Below are positions 1 through 8,404 of a stretch of 64,000 nt of DNA, in pieces (position 1 is the first letter of the stretch; each line of letters starts with the position of its first letter). Origin of the DNA: an uncultured Clostridium sp. GTDB lineage: Bacteria; Bacillota; Clostridia; TANB77; CAG-508. A program made the translations under genes and the position numbers. Below the pieces are notes generated by a model. The model had not been told where the DNA came from. It did not search any database and was given only the letters and a program-made list of their open reading frames with translations. Where the stretch lies: positions 1-64,000 of the forward strand of contig CAOJJB010000008.1 in NCBI GenBank assembly GCA_948436975.1, given 5' to 3'.

Positions 1-1001
1 TTTAAATCTGCTAAATCTCCACTACAACATTCTAAAGTTCTTACTGGTACATCTAAACTTCTAAAAAACTCTACTGTAGCTTGCCACATCTTTTTATACC
101 ATTCCATCTGTTCTTCTATTTTACAAAGAACTATCATTTCTTGTTTTTCAAATTGATGAACTCTATATAAACCTCTTTCTTCTAATCCATGTGAACCTAC
201 TTCTTTTCTAAAACAAGGAGAATAAGATGTTAAGCAAATAGGTAATTCTTCTTCTTTAACTATCTGTCCTTTAAATTTTCCTATCATAGAATGTTCACTT
301 GTACCTATTAAATAAAGATCTTCCCCCTCTATTTTGTACATCATTGCTTCTAATTCTTCAAAACTCATTACTCCATTTACAACATCACTTCTAATCATAC
401 AAGGTGGTATACAATAAGTAAATCCTTTATTTATCATAAAATCTCTTGCATATGCAATCATAGCTTCATGAAGTCTTGCTATATCTCCCATCAAATAGTA
501 AAATCCATTTCCACTTGTTCTTCCTGCACTTTCTTTGTCTATTCCATTAAAAGATTCAATTATATCTGCATGATATGGTATTTCATATTTTGGAACAACT
601 GGTTCTCCAAATTTTTCATTTTCAACATTTTCAGAGTCATCTTTTCCAATTGGTACTGAAACATCCATAATATTTGGAATTTTCATCATTCTTGCTTTTA
701 TTTCTTCTTTTAATTCTGTTTCTCTACCTTCATTTTCTTCTAATTTTCTATTTATTTCACCAACTTCTGTTTTTCTTATTTCTGCTTCTTCCTTTTTTCC
801 TTGTGCCATTAAATTTCCAATTTCTTTACTTATAGAATTTCTTTTCATACGAAGATCATCACACATTAAAGTTAATTCTCTACTTTCTTTATCTAATTCT
901 ATCACTTCATCAACTAAAATTAATTTATGATCTTGAAATTTCTTACTAATATTTTCTTTTACCATTTCTGGATTTTCTCTTATTAATTTTATATCAATCA
1001 T
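1..1001 (-). CDS. serS: Seryl-tRNA synthetase, partial (3' end beyond window)
   Basis: Charges tRNA-Ser with serine in the cytoplasm. The frame is open from an ATG at 999-1001, preceded by an AAGGAGG site, to the left edge, giving 333 codons of a family usually near 425 residues, so the C-terminal part is missing. The N-terminal ~100 residues are the charged helical tRNA-binding arm. The class II catalytic core follows, with GTSEHSMIGKF around residues 230-240 and motif 2 FRKEVGSHGLEERGLYR around 260-280. It is the third gene of an operon with two DUF1653 genes and lies behind a T-box whose specifier reads as serine, which supports the call. Very sure of function. Confidence 0.97.
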   Translation of the reverse strand, partial: MIDIKLIRENPEMVKENISKKFQDHKLILVDEVIELDKESRELTLMCDDLRMKRNSISKEIGNLMAQGKKEEAEIRKTEVGEINRKLEENEGRETELKEEIKARMMKIPNIMDVSVPIGKDDSENVENEKFGEPVVPKYEIPYHADIIESFNGIDKESAGRTSGNGFYYLMGDIARLHEAMIAYARDFMINKGFTYCIPPCMIRSDVVNGVMSFEELEAMMYKIEGEDLYLIGTSEHSMIGKFKGQIVKEEELPICLTSYSPCFRKEVGSHGLEERGLYRVHQFEKQEMIVLCKIEEQMEWYKKMWQATVEFFRSLDVPVRTLECCSGDLADL

Positions 1002-1012
1002 ACTTATCCTCC

Positions 1013-1264
1013 TTATTTTAAATAATAATCTGTTAAATTATCTATACGTTCAAATCTACACTTTTGACCTGTTATATTGTCTTGTCTTTGTGGTATTTCT
1101 TCTAAAAACATTTTTTCTTCTCTTGTACAAATTTCTCCTGAATTATCTAAATGTCTATATACTACAATCCTTTCTCTAGTTTCCGAGTCTAGTCCTACAC
1201 AAATAACATAATAAAATTTTCCTTTAAAATGTCTATAAACTTCTCCCTCTTTTACTTCTTTCAT
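1013..1264 (-). CDS. DUF1653 domain protein
   Basis: An 83-residue protein made almost entirely of one DUF1653 domain: GEVYRHFKGKFYYVI near the start, then a D/HSET-type turn (GLDSETRERIVVYRHL) and a MFLEEI strand. The domain's function is not established. The start is supported by a GGAGGAG site just upstream. It lies 11 bases from serS and 3 bases after the deaminase-like gene, so the three are co-transcribed. The same domain is repeated at the C terminus of the upstream gene, and both end in a similar tail (DNITGQKCRFERI versus DNITKQKHRFELV), which suggests duplication of a DUF1653 unit with that tail. Confidence 0.85.
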   Translation of the reverse strand: MKEVKEGEVYRHFKGKFYYVICVGLDSETRERIVVYRHLDNSGEICTREEKMFLEEIPQRQDNITGQKCRFERIDNLTDYYLK

Positions 1265-1267
1265 TTT

Positions 1268-2068
1268 TCACTCCTCCTTTATATAATCTTTACTTAAATC
1301 TTCTACTAATTCAAATCTATGTTTTTGTTTAGTTATATTATCTTTTCTATTTTGATCAATTTCTTCAAAAAATACTTTAGCTGGTCTTGTCCAAAGCATA
1401 GAATCTTCTCTTTCATACAATGGTTTATATACAATTATGTCTTCTTTTGTTTCAGAATCCATACTTATATTTTCTATATAATAATAATTTCCTTTAAAAT
1501 GTCTAAATACTTTTCCTATAAAGTCTACATATATTTTTGAACCAACTTTTCCATCTTCATTTTGATATATTGGAGTTCTCTCATTTTTATAAATTAGATC
1601 ATCTGTAATTCCCAAAGTTAATTCTTCAAATACTATTTGTCCTATTCTCATCCCAGGCTTTATTTTATACGTGTTTGGAGATAAATTATACATTGCAATA
1701 TTCAATATTCCTTCATATCCAGCATTAATATGTTGTAGATTTATCATTATTCCTAGTCTACTTAGCGAAGTACGTGGTCTTATATGTGCTACAATATTTG
1801 ATGGTAATTTTATTTTTTCATTTAATATTACAAAAATACATTCATTAGGTTTTAAATTATAGTCTTTATTTATATTAATTTCTTCATACATATTTTCTAT
1901 TTTTTCAGGTTCAGATAAGTCTATTGGCCTAAAAGTCTTCTTTATCTTCAAAATACTATTACTCATTGATATATCACATGAACCTGAACTAATATAATCT
2001 TTATTAAAGTTTTCTATTACTTTTTCTTCTTCTATTAGTTTCTTTATATCATTTCCATTTAATAACAT
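1268..2068 (-). CDS. dCTP deaminase-like domain fused to DUF1653
   Basis: 266 residues in two parts. Residues 1-165 resemble dCTP deaminase/dUTPase-fold proteins: RPRTSLSRLGI matches the conserved RSSxARxGL strand, and PGMRIGQIVFEEL matches the PGxxIxQlxFexL end. The catalytic segment reads INAGYEGILNIAMYN where active Dcd enzymes have a form like IDAGFEGxVTLELSN, so the catalytic Glu is Ala and the neighbouring Asp is Asn. Residues ~183-240 are a DUF1653 domain. The upstream ribosome site is weak. It is the first gene after the T-box and is co-transcribed with serS. It may be a nucleotide-binding protein without deaminase activity; that part is inference. Confidence 0.8.
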   Translation of the reverse strand: MLLNGNDIKKLIEEEKVIENFNKDYISSGSCDISMSNSILKIKKTFRPIDLSEPEKIENMYEEININKDYNLKPNECIFVILNEKIKLPSNIVAHIRPRTSLSRLGIMINLQHINAGYEGILNIAMYNLSPNTYKIKPGMRIGQIVFEELTLGITDDLIYKNERTPIYQNEDGKVGSKIYVDFIGKVFRHFKGNYYYIENISMDSETKEDIIVYKPLYEREDSMLWTRPAKVFFEEIDQNRKDNITKQKHRFELVEDLSKDYIKEE

Positions 2069-2185
2069 TATTTTTCACTACTAATCTAATAAATTTATAG
2101 ATTAATACCTTTCTATATTTTTTGTAATTACTTTTCTATAATAATCTGTATGTGCAATACTTCAACATATATAATTTATTTATAT

Positions 2186-2429
2186 AAACAAAAAACACCC
2201 TATACTAAATAGTATAAGGGCGAATATTCGCGGTACCACCTTTTTTATTATAAAAGTTTTATAATTTCTCATTTTATTGCTATAACCTGCAACAACTCGG
2301 TCTAGTTTTGCTAGAAACATCTTAAGAGTAGATTTCATAAAAACTTTTTATCTGTTTTCACCAACCACAAATTCTCTACAAAAAAGTTATTTATTACTTA
2401 ATTCTTAATCAAATGTTTTTTATATTATT
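2186..2429 (-). promoter_or_regulatory. T-box riboswitch, probable serine specifier
   Basis: On the minus strand the leader contains the T-box core GGTGGTACCGCG (2229-2240), which pairs with the uncharged tRNA acceptor end. It is followed by a terminator hairpin CCC...GGG (2198-2220) and a T tract. Upstream, the stem I region has the typical GTGGTTGGTG-like segment and a specifier loop ATGAAA-TCT-ACTC, with TCT (serine) at 2330-2332. The downstream operon ends in serS, consistent with a serine T-box. The exact specifier register is my reading by comparison with known T-boxes; ATC is the alternative. Confidence 0.9.
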
Positions 2430-2435
2430 TTTAAT

Positions 2436-2463
2436 ATTATACCATGAATTTTAAAAAAGTAAA
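2436..2463 (-). promoter_or_regulatory. Sigma-A-type promoter of the T-box/serS operon
   Basis: The -10 element TATAAT is at 2436-2441 and a partial -35 TTTACT at 2458-2463, 16 bases apart. It sits immediately before the T-box leader. Confidence 0.65.
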
Positions 2464-2503
2464 CAGTTATATTAAAATTTTATAAATTTATATATTTTAT
2501 TAA

Positions 2504-2547
2504 GGAATAGGCAGGAAGTTCGCCTACGCTAGCATCCTGCCATTCTC
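2504..2547 (-). terminator. Hairpin after the 69-residue orphan gene
   Basis: GGCAGGA (2510-2516) pairs with TCCTGCC (2535-2541), directly after the stop codon at 2548. The T tract is poor, so strength as an intrinsic terminator is uncertain. Confidence 0.5.
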
Positions 2548-2757
2548 CTATTCTCCCCATTGCCTTACTTCTATGACGATATTTCTGTATTTCAGATTTA
2601 TACCATCTTCGGCATGTTCTAATCCAGGCGGTAATACTAATTCTCTCGCCCGAACATCTACCCAAATCACTTTTTGATTTTTGGTAGATATTCCTATGTG
2701 AACTAATGGATTTAAAAGCTTCATTTTGTTGATTCTTCCATTGATGTCAATATGCAT
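2548..2757 (-). CDS. Small hypothetical protein (orphan)
   Basis: A 69-residue protein I do not recognise. The start ATG at 2757 is fixed by AGGAGG at 2766-2771; a further ATG upstream has no such site. It is rich in hydrophobic strand-like stretches (VHIGIST, VIWVDVRARELVLPP) and has no membrane segment. Its codons use more G and C than the flanking housekeeping genes. It has its own promoter (-35 TTGCTA 2852-2857, 17-base gap, -10 TATAAT 2829-2834) and a following hairpin, so it is a stand-alone unit between the serS leader and DUF951. A 25-base inverted repeat GTGCT...AGCAC lies at 2783-2807 in its leader. Possibly horizontally acquired. Confidence 0.65.
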   Translation of the reverse strand: MHIDINGRINKMKLLNPLVHIGISTKNQKVIWVDVRARELVLPPGLEHAEDGINLKYRNIVIEVRQWGE

Positions 2758-2828
2758 AATAAATTCCCTCCTGTACATACATGTGCTTGGAATATTTTCC
2801 TTAGCACTGTTATTATAAACATAAGTAT

Positions 2829-2857
2829 ATTATATCATATTTTGGAATAATTAGCAA
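2829..2857 (-). promoter_or_regulatory. Promoter of the 69-residue orphan gene
   Basis: -35 TTGCTA at 2852-2857, 17-base spacer, -10 TATAAT at 2829-2834, on the minus strand. Confidence 0.65.
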
Positions 2858-2866
2858 ATTAAATTA

Positions 2867-3043
2867 TTATGTAACCTTTTTTGTTATAATTTTTAAAGCT
2901 TTTTCGCGAGGTAACAATATTGTATGCTCACAACCACAACATTTTAATTTAAAATCAACACCAATTCTAGTTATTATCCATTCTTTACTCCCACAAGGAT
3001 GTTGTTTTTTTGTTTTTACTATATCACCAATACTATATTCCAT
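2867..3043 (-). CDS. DUF951 family protein
   Basis: A 58-residue protein. It matches the DUF951 pattern: GDIVKTKKQHPCGSKEW, then R-GVDFKLKCCGC and LLPREKA. The conserved HPCG and CxxC cysteines look like a small zinc-binding site. Start ATG at 3041-3043 with AGAAGG overlapping the end of gltX. It follows gltX by 9 bases and is probably translated from the same message. DUF951 members are common single-domain proteins of Clostridia and Bacilli; their role is not known, though they often lie near translation or cell-cycle genes. Confidence 0.88.
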   Translation of the reverse strand: MEYSIGDIVKTKKQHPCGSKEWIITRIGVDFKLKCCGCEHTILLPREKALKIITKKVT

Positions 3044-3052
3044 ATATACCTT

Positions 3053-4684
3053 CTAAATTCTTTTCATTAATTCATCTTTTCCTAAAACTTGCATAATTTC
3101 ATAAAGATCTGGTGTATTACTTCTACCAGTAATAGTTATTCTTATAACTGTACTTATATCTCCAACATGTCCTTCATAATTTTCTGGATTTGCTTTATAT
3201 TCTTTTACTTCTCTTGCATATCCTAACTCATCTGCTAAGTCTTTCATCTTATCAAACCATGTTTGTTTATCATCATTTTCATTATAATATTTTTCAAAAT
3301 ATAATTTTACTATTTTATCTATTTGCGATTTATCATCTATTTTCTGATATTCAAATTCTTGGTTTTTATTAAACTTATTTGGATACATATAATAAATTAT
3401 ATCTTTTACATCAGACCATTTAGCTATATCTTTTCTAGGCTTATTATTTCCTCTTTCTATACCTAAAACTTTTAATGAATATTCTTTATTATTTAACATT
3501 TCTAAAAGTTCATTATCATACTCTTTTGCCCATTGATATACTTCTTCATAAACTTCATTTGCTGAATATTTTGATATAACATTTTTAGAAACATCTAACA
3601 TTTTTACCATATCAAATAATGCGCCACTTACTCCCATTTTCTTTATATCAAATTCAAATTCTTCCATTGGTTTATTTGGATTTTGCTTTCTCCAAATTTC
3701 AAAATTTGAATTTGCTATATTCATTAAGTATTCTTTTACAGATTGTTTTGGAATTCCTTGTTCTTTATAATAACTTACAGCTGCTTCTGGATCTTTTCTT
3801 TTACTTAATTTACGTTTTGATTCCCCATCAATTTTCATTAAAGGAGCGTTATGTGCATATTTTGGAGCCTTAAATCCTAATACATAAAATAATTGTAAAT
3901 GTAAAGGAATAGATGCAACCCATTCATCTCCTCTTGTAACTAATGTTGTTCCCATTAAATGGTCATCTATAACATGTGCAAAGTGATACGTAGGCAAACC
4001 ATCTGATTTTATAATTACTATATCTTGATCATTTTCTGGAAATTCTATACTCCCTTTTATAACATCTTTATGCTTTATTTTTTTATCAGGATTACCTGGT
4101 GATTTAAATCTTACTATATATGGATCTCCATTTTTTATTTTCTCAATTGCCATATCTATTGGCATATTTCTACATTTTGTCCACTTTCCAAAATATCCTG
4201 TTCTTTCTTTGGCTTTTTCTTGATCACTTCTTATTTTGTCTAATTCTTCTGGGGAACAAAAACATGGATATGCATTACCTTCTTCTAATAATTTTTTAGC
4301 ATAAGATTGATATATTTCTTTTCTTTTACTTTGCATATATGGACCATAATTTCCATTATCACTTCCATCTGAATTTATTGTTTCATTAGGAAAAACATCA
4401 TAGTCTTTTAGTGCTTGTAAGATTTGCTCAGCACCATTTTCTATTTCTCTTTTTTGATCTGTATCTTCTATTCTTACATAAAAAATTCCATTTGTTTGCT
4501 TAGCTATTTTTTTTGCTATTTCACTTTGGTACAATCCTCCTATATGAACAAAACCTGTTGGACTAGGAGCATATCTAAGTACCTGTGCATTTTCTGGTAA
4601 ATCTCTTTTTTTATACTTTTCTTCATAATATGTATAATCTTTTACATTTGGAAATATTAAATCTGCTAAATCTTTTCTATCCAT
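3053..4684 (-). CDS. gltX: Glutamyl-tRNA synthetase (class I)
   Basis: Charges tRNA with glutamate. 543 residues, longer than the ~480 of typical bacterial GluRS but like a clostridial subgroup. The class I signature lies in LRYAPSPTGFVHIGG (HIGH variant at ~47-50) with IEDTD about 25 residues later. The KMSKS equivalent is KRKLSKRKD at ~287-295. The C-terminal anticodon-binding region is helical. ATG start with AAGGAG eight bases upstream. I see no T-box or other leader signal before it. The downstream DUF951 gene is co-transcribed. Whether the enzyme is discriminating cannot be read from sequence alone. Confidence 0.96.
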   Translation of the reverse strand: MDRKDLADLIFPNVKDYTYYEEKYKKRDLPENAQVLRYAPSPTGFVHIGGLYQSEIAKKIAKQTNGIFYVRIEDTDQKREIENGAEQILQALKDYDVFPNETINSDGSDNGNYGPYMQSKRKEIYQSYAKKLLEEGNAYPCFCSPEELDKIRSDQEKAKERTGYFGKWTKCRNMPIDMAIEKIKNGDPYIVRFKSPGNPDKKIKHKDVIKGSIEFPENDQDIVIIKSDGLPTYHFAHVIDDHLMGTTLVTRGDEWVASIPLHLQLFYVLGFKAPKYAHNAPLMKIDGESKRKLSKRKDPEAAVSYYKEQGIPKQSVKEYLMNIANSNFEIWRKQNPNKPMEEFEFDIKKMGVSGALFDMVKMLDVSKNVISKYSANEVYEEVYQWAKEYDNELLEMLNNKEYSLKVLGIERGNNKPRKDIAKWSDVKDIIYYMYPNKFNKNQEFEYQKIDDKSQIDKIVKLYFEKYYNENDDKQTWFDKMKDLADELGYAREVKEYKANPENYEGHVGDISTVIRITITGRSNTPDLYEIMQVLGKDELMKRI

Positions 4685-4791
4685 AACACATTCTCCTTAT
4701 TTTAAACTTTTTTTATTATAACAAAATAATATATAATTTTCAATATTTTATAATTGTTTATATTCTAAAATTATCGACTATTATTCCTACT

Positions 4792-5460
4792 TTATAAAAT
4801 TTCTAATAATTTTTCTAAATTATCTATAACTATATAATTTTCTAATTGAATTTCTTTTTTATCTCTTTTTCCATCATAATCAAATAGAATTGATTTCATT
4901 CCTACATTATTTGCTCCCAAAATATCTACATCTTTTTCATCACCTATCATTATACATTCATTTGGTGTTGCATTAATTTCATTTAATACTCTTTCAAAAG
5001 AACTCCTATACTGTTTTACACCATATATATCAGCACCAAAAATTCTTTTGAAATATTTTGAATAACCGACTTTTTTTATTCTTTTGGTTTGTACTTCCTG
5101 ATAATAATTTGTAAAAATATATAAATTATATTTTTTATAAAGTCTTTCTAAAATATCTTCTCTTAAAATTACTTTTTTTGTCCAATTTTCTCCACTTACA
5201 TTCATTAATTCATTAAATAATTTATAATCATATTCTTTATTAATACAGTCGTTTATATAATCTATCATATCTTTTGAATTGTAAAAAGGATTTTCATCTG
5301 TAATTTTATTTTTTTCATATTTATCTATCGCATTCCATATTTCTAAATAATCGTTCTCATCATATCCACAATTTAAAAGAGCTTTTTTATAATCTAAAGA
5401 ATCTCTTTCTCCACATCTTATTATTATATTATCTAAATCAAATATTATATTTCTAATCAT
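4792..5460 (-). CDS. HAD superfamily hydrolase
   Basis: 222 residues, cytoplasmic phosphatase-like. Motif I is NIIFDLDNII near the N terminus, where the usual DxDGT is changed to DLDNI. Motif II is FTNYY at ~117 and motif IV is CIMIGDEKDVDILGA around 170-184, so the DxD and GD(x)nD aspartates are present. A cap of ~75 residues sits after motif I. The start ATG at 5460 follows GGAGGAAGT directly; a longer frame to 5508 lacks a ribosome site. It stands alone after gltX. Substrate unknown; the family includes pyrophosphatases and phosphoglycolate-like phosphatases. Confidence 0.85.
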   Translation of the reverse strand: MIRNIIFDLDNIIIRCGERDSLDYKKALLNCGYDENDYLEIWNAIDKYEKNKITDENPFYNSKDMIDYINDCINKEYDYKLFNELMNVSGENWTKKVILREDILERLYKKYNLYIFTNYYQEVQTKRIKKVGYSKYFKRIFGADIYGVKQYRSSFERVLNEINATPNECIMIGDEKDVDILGANNVGMKSILFDYDGKRDKKEIQLENYIVIDNLEKLLEIL

Positions 5461-5559
5461 ACTTCCTCCATAAATAATTATATTTATACTTTGTATTATA
5501 TCAAACATAAGATTAGAAGTCTATATAATGTATAATTACTATTATTTAGACCTTTTTTA

Positions 5560-5588
5560 TTGACAATTCACATAAAAGCTGATAAACT
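5560..5588 (+). promoter_or_regulatory. Promoter of the 179-residue orphan gene
   Basis: -35 TTGACA at 5560-5565, 17-base spacer, -10 TAAACT at 5583-5588. The leader up to 5693 contains small inverted repeats (CCAG/CTGG and TGGCAT/ATGCCA) before an AAGGAGGG ribosome site. Confidence 0.7.
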
Positions 5589-5693
5589 ACAAGCAATTTC
5601 AGAACTATAGTAACCCAATCTCCTAATAAGGGGATTTAACCAGCATACTGGCATATACTTCTAAAGATAATGCCATAATAAGGAGGGCTAACA

Positions 5694-6233
5694 ATGAAAA
5701 AAGTTTACAGAGCAAAAACTGCATTAAAGTTTTTGCAACAGAAACGGTATAATATAATCATATCTGGCAAGTTAAAATATAATCATGCTTTCTATATGAA
5801 TTCACTTGATTATAGTGAGAAATTACTTTACAATGCCGCATATGAAATTATCAATGATGCAGATATTATCAAGAAAGCTATAAAACTTTGGGGCGGATAC
5901 ATGCTGAAATATGCAAGTGATGCATTGCAAAAAAATGATGATTTGGCAAGAATGGCATTATTATCAGATTATACTGTCATACTTTTTTTGGATCTTAATT
6001 ATGAGTATAATTTTCTTTATGACAAAGAATTCTTAATTACACTTGTAAAGAAGATATCCACCGATTTTCATAAACTACTGAAAACTCCTCCCTTCAGTAT
6101 TTCAAGATTCAATACTGAAAGAGATACATTGCTTATTACTGCAATCTGTCTTTGGAAAGCACTCCCCAATAAGTATATGGAGGCTTATGAAATCTTAACT
6201 TCAGATTTCGTCAACCCTTGTGCGTTGGTATAA
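5694..6233 (+). CDS. Hypothetical protein (orphan)
   Basis: 179 residues, not recognised. Mostly helical by composition (LLYNAAYEIINDADIIKKAIKLW, DALQKNDDLARMALLSDY), no signal peptide and no clear membrane segment. AAGGAGGG lies 8 bases before the ATG. It has its own promoter, a hairpin terminator follows, and it points opposite to its neighbours. Codon use is richer in G/C-ending codons than RNase J or gltX next to it. Together these suggest a recently acquired single gene. No motif allows a function to be named. Confidence 0.7.
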   Translation: MKKVYRAKTALKFLQQKRYNIIISGKLKYNHAFYMNSLDYSEKLLYNAAYEIINDADIIKKAIKLWGGYMLKYASDALQKNDDLARMALLSDYTVILFLDLNYEYNFLYDKEFLITLVKKISTDFHKLLKTPPFSISRFNTERDTLLITAICLWKALPNKYMEAYEILTSDFVNPCALV

Positions 6234-6294
6234 ACGGCCTCTTCAACGCGAGCCTCTTAAGGCTTTTTAAAACTTACTACGTTATCTACAAAGA

Positions 6295-6335
6295 AATAAT
6301 ACCAAGCTGTAAAAAGCTTGGTATTATTATATTTT
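6295..6335. terminator. Bidirectional terminator between orphan gene and RNase J
   Basis: A perfect 14-bp stem, AATAATACCAAGCT (6295-6308) with its complement at 6315-6328, loop GTAAAA, with T-rich sequence after it on the plus strand and A-rich on the other. It serves both convergent genes. Confidence 0.85.
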
Positions 6336-6337
6336 TA

Positions 6338-8365
6338 TTACAGTTCCATCACAATAGGCAGGATCATAGGATTTCTTTTAGTATTTTGGAATATATACTC
6401 TCTTAATGAATCTCTTATTGTTGATTTTATAGTAGTCCAATCTGTTATATGGTTATCAACACATCCCATTACCTCTACCTTTACTAAATTTTTCACTTCT
6501 TCCATCAAATTTTCTGATTCTCTTACATAAACAAATCCTCTTGAAATTATATCTGGACCTGCTACTACATTACCTTTTGAATCCATAGTCAAAACTACTA
6601 TAATTAAACCATCTTGTGATAAATGTTGTCTATCTCTTAAAACAATATTTCCAACATCTCCAACACCTAAACCATCTACAAATACTTTTCCAACTGTAAC
6701 ACTTCCTGTAAATTTTGCCTCATTTTCATTCAATTCTAGAACTCTACCATTTTTTAATAGCATAACATTTTCTTCAGGAATTCCCATTAATTTTGCTGTA
6801 TTTTTATGAGCAATTAATTGCCTATATTCTCCATGAACTGGTACAAAAAATTTAGGTCTTATTAATGAAATCATTAATTTTTGTTCTTCTTGACATGCAT
6901 GTCCTGAAACGTGAACATCTGCTAAAGCACTATATACTACTTCTGCTCCAATTTTCATTAAATCATCTATTACTTTTGATACAAATTTTTCATTTCCAGG
7001 AATTGGAGTAGCTGAAATAATAACTAAATCATTTGAGTTTATATTTACTTTTCTATGTTCTCCATTAGCCATTCTTGTTAGAGCAGACATTGGTTCACCT
7101 TGACTTCCTGTTGTAATTATTACTAATTGATCATCACTATAATTTTTTATCATATCTACATCTATAAATACATTTTTAGGTGCATCAATGTATCCAAGTT
7201 CTACTGATGTTTGAATCATATTTATCATACTTCTTCCACAAACAGCAATTTTTCTATTATTTGCAACAGCAGAATTTACAATTTGTTGTATTCTATGCAT
7301 ATTTGAAGCAAATGTAGCTATTACTATTCTTTTTTTACAGTTTAAAAATAGTTTATCAAACACTTCTCCAACTGTACTTTCTGACATTGTATAACCTTTT
7401 CTCTCTGCATTTGTACTATCAGAAAGCAATGCTAAAACACCTTTATTTCCAAGCTCTGCTAAACGACCCAAATCTATTTTTTGATCATCAATTGGTGTAT
7501 AATCTATTTTAAAATCTCCTGTATGAATAATAGTTCCAACTGGAGTATGAATAGCTAATGCAACTGAATCTGGTATACTATGACAACTTCTTATAAACTC
7601 TACCTTCATTTTTCCAAGTGTTATTGTTTGTCCTTGTTTTACTATATTTAATTTTGCTTTTTTTAATAACTTATGTTCTTCTAATTTATTTGAAATTAAT
7701 CCTATTGTTAATTTTGTTGCATATATAGGTACATTTATTTGTTTTAACAAATATGCAATTGAACCTATGTGATCTTCATGCCCATGTGTTATTACTAGTC
7801 CTCTTATTTTAGATTTATTCTTCTCAAGATAAGTAAAATCTGGAATAACTAAGTCAATTCCAAGCATATCCTCTTCTGGAAAAGCCACTCCACAATCAAC
7901 TAAAATTATATCATTACCATATTCAAATACAGTAATATTTTTTCCAATCTCTTCTATACCTCCTAATGGTATAATTTTTAATGTTTCTTTTTTAAATGAA
8001 AATCCTTCTTTTAAACTTATAGCTTTTTCTTTTTTTATAATACTAACATTTTTCTTTTTCCTTACAGCTGGTAATTTTTCTTTTTCTTCTATTCTTAATA
8101 TACTTGTATTAGTTTTTCTAATTGGTGTAGCTATATATTCATTTTGTTCATTTACTTTTTTAGTTTTTACAATCTTTTTTGTATTTTTTTCTTTAGTTTG
8201 AATCTCTCTTTTTTTAATTCCTTTTGTATTATCATTTTTAACTACATTTTCATTTTTCTTTCTAGTTTTTGAAGTTGTAATATTTTTTTGTTTAGTTTGT
8301 GTTTTATTAGGATATCTCTTTGACTGATTACTCGCTTTTTCTTTTGAATTTTTTATTTCTTCCAT
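6338..8365 (-). CDS. rnj: Ribonuclease J
   Basis: A metallo-beta-lactamase/beta-CASP RNase with 5'-exonuclease and endonuclease activity, central to mRNA decay in Firmicutes. 675 residues against the usual ~555. The excess is a Lys/Asn/Thr-rich, probably disordered N-terminal extension of ~125 residues ahead of LKIIPLGGIEEIGKN. The zinc ligands HGHEDH are at ~193-198; GDFKIDYTPIDD, SDSTNAERKGYT and the beta-CASP region follow, and HVSGHACQEE and PVHGEYRQL are conserved active-site parts. The basic extension may contact RNA or membrane (inference). The gene has a ~410-base 5' leader and an unusual ribosome site set apart by a hairpin. Confidence 0.96.
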   Translation of the reverse strand: MEEIKNSKEKASNQSKRYPNKTQTKQKNITTSKTRKKNENVVKNDNTKGIKKREIQTKEKNTKKIVKTKKVNEQNEYIATPIRKTNTSILRIEEKEKLPAVRKKKNVSIIKKEKAISLKEGFSFKKETLKIIPLGGIEEIGKNITVFEYGNDIILVDCGVAFPEEDMLGIDLVIPDFTYLEKNKSKIRGLVITHGHEDHIGSIAYLLKQINVPIYATKLTIGLISNKLEEHKLLKKAKLNIVKQGQTITLGKMKVEFIRSCHSIPDSVALAIHTPVGTIIHTGDFKIDYTPIDDQKIDLGRLAELGNKGVLALLSDSTNAERKGYTMSESTVGEVFDKLFLNCKKRIVIATFASNMHRIQQIVNSAVANNRKIAVCGRSMINMIQTSVELGYIDAPKNVFIDVDMIKNYSDDQLVIITTGSQGEPMSALTRMANGEHRKVNINSNDLVIISATPIPGNEKFVSKVIDDLMKIGAEVVYSALADVHVSGHACQEEQKLMISLIRPKFFVPVHGEYRQLIAHKNTAKLMGIPEENVMLLKNGRVLELNENEAKFTGSVTVGKVFVDGLGVGDVGNIVLRDRQHLSQDGLIIVVLTMDSKGNVVAGPDIISRGFVYVRESENLMEEVKNLVKVEVMGCVDNHITDWTTIKSTIRDSLREYIFQNTKRNPMILPIVMEL

Positions 8366-8404
8366 AGTATTTTGTATATTAAATAAATATTTAATATACT
8401 CTCC
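8366..8404 (-). promoter_or_regulatory. RNase J ribosome site with a hairpin spacer
   Basis: The ribosome site GGAG (8401-8404, within GAAAGGAG) is 35 bases from the start codon, normally far too distant. Between them lies a perfect 12-bp inverted repeat with a 2-base centre (8374-8399). If it folds, the effective distance becomes about 9 bases, the usual optimum. Confidence 0.75.

Noticed and set aside
2480-2665. A 61-residue frame on the minus strand overlapping the 69-residue orphan gene
   Set aside because: It has no ribosome site at its start, is in another frame of a better-supported gene, and runs into the terminator hairpin.
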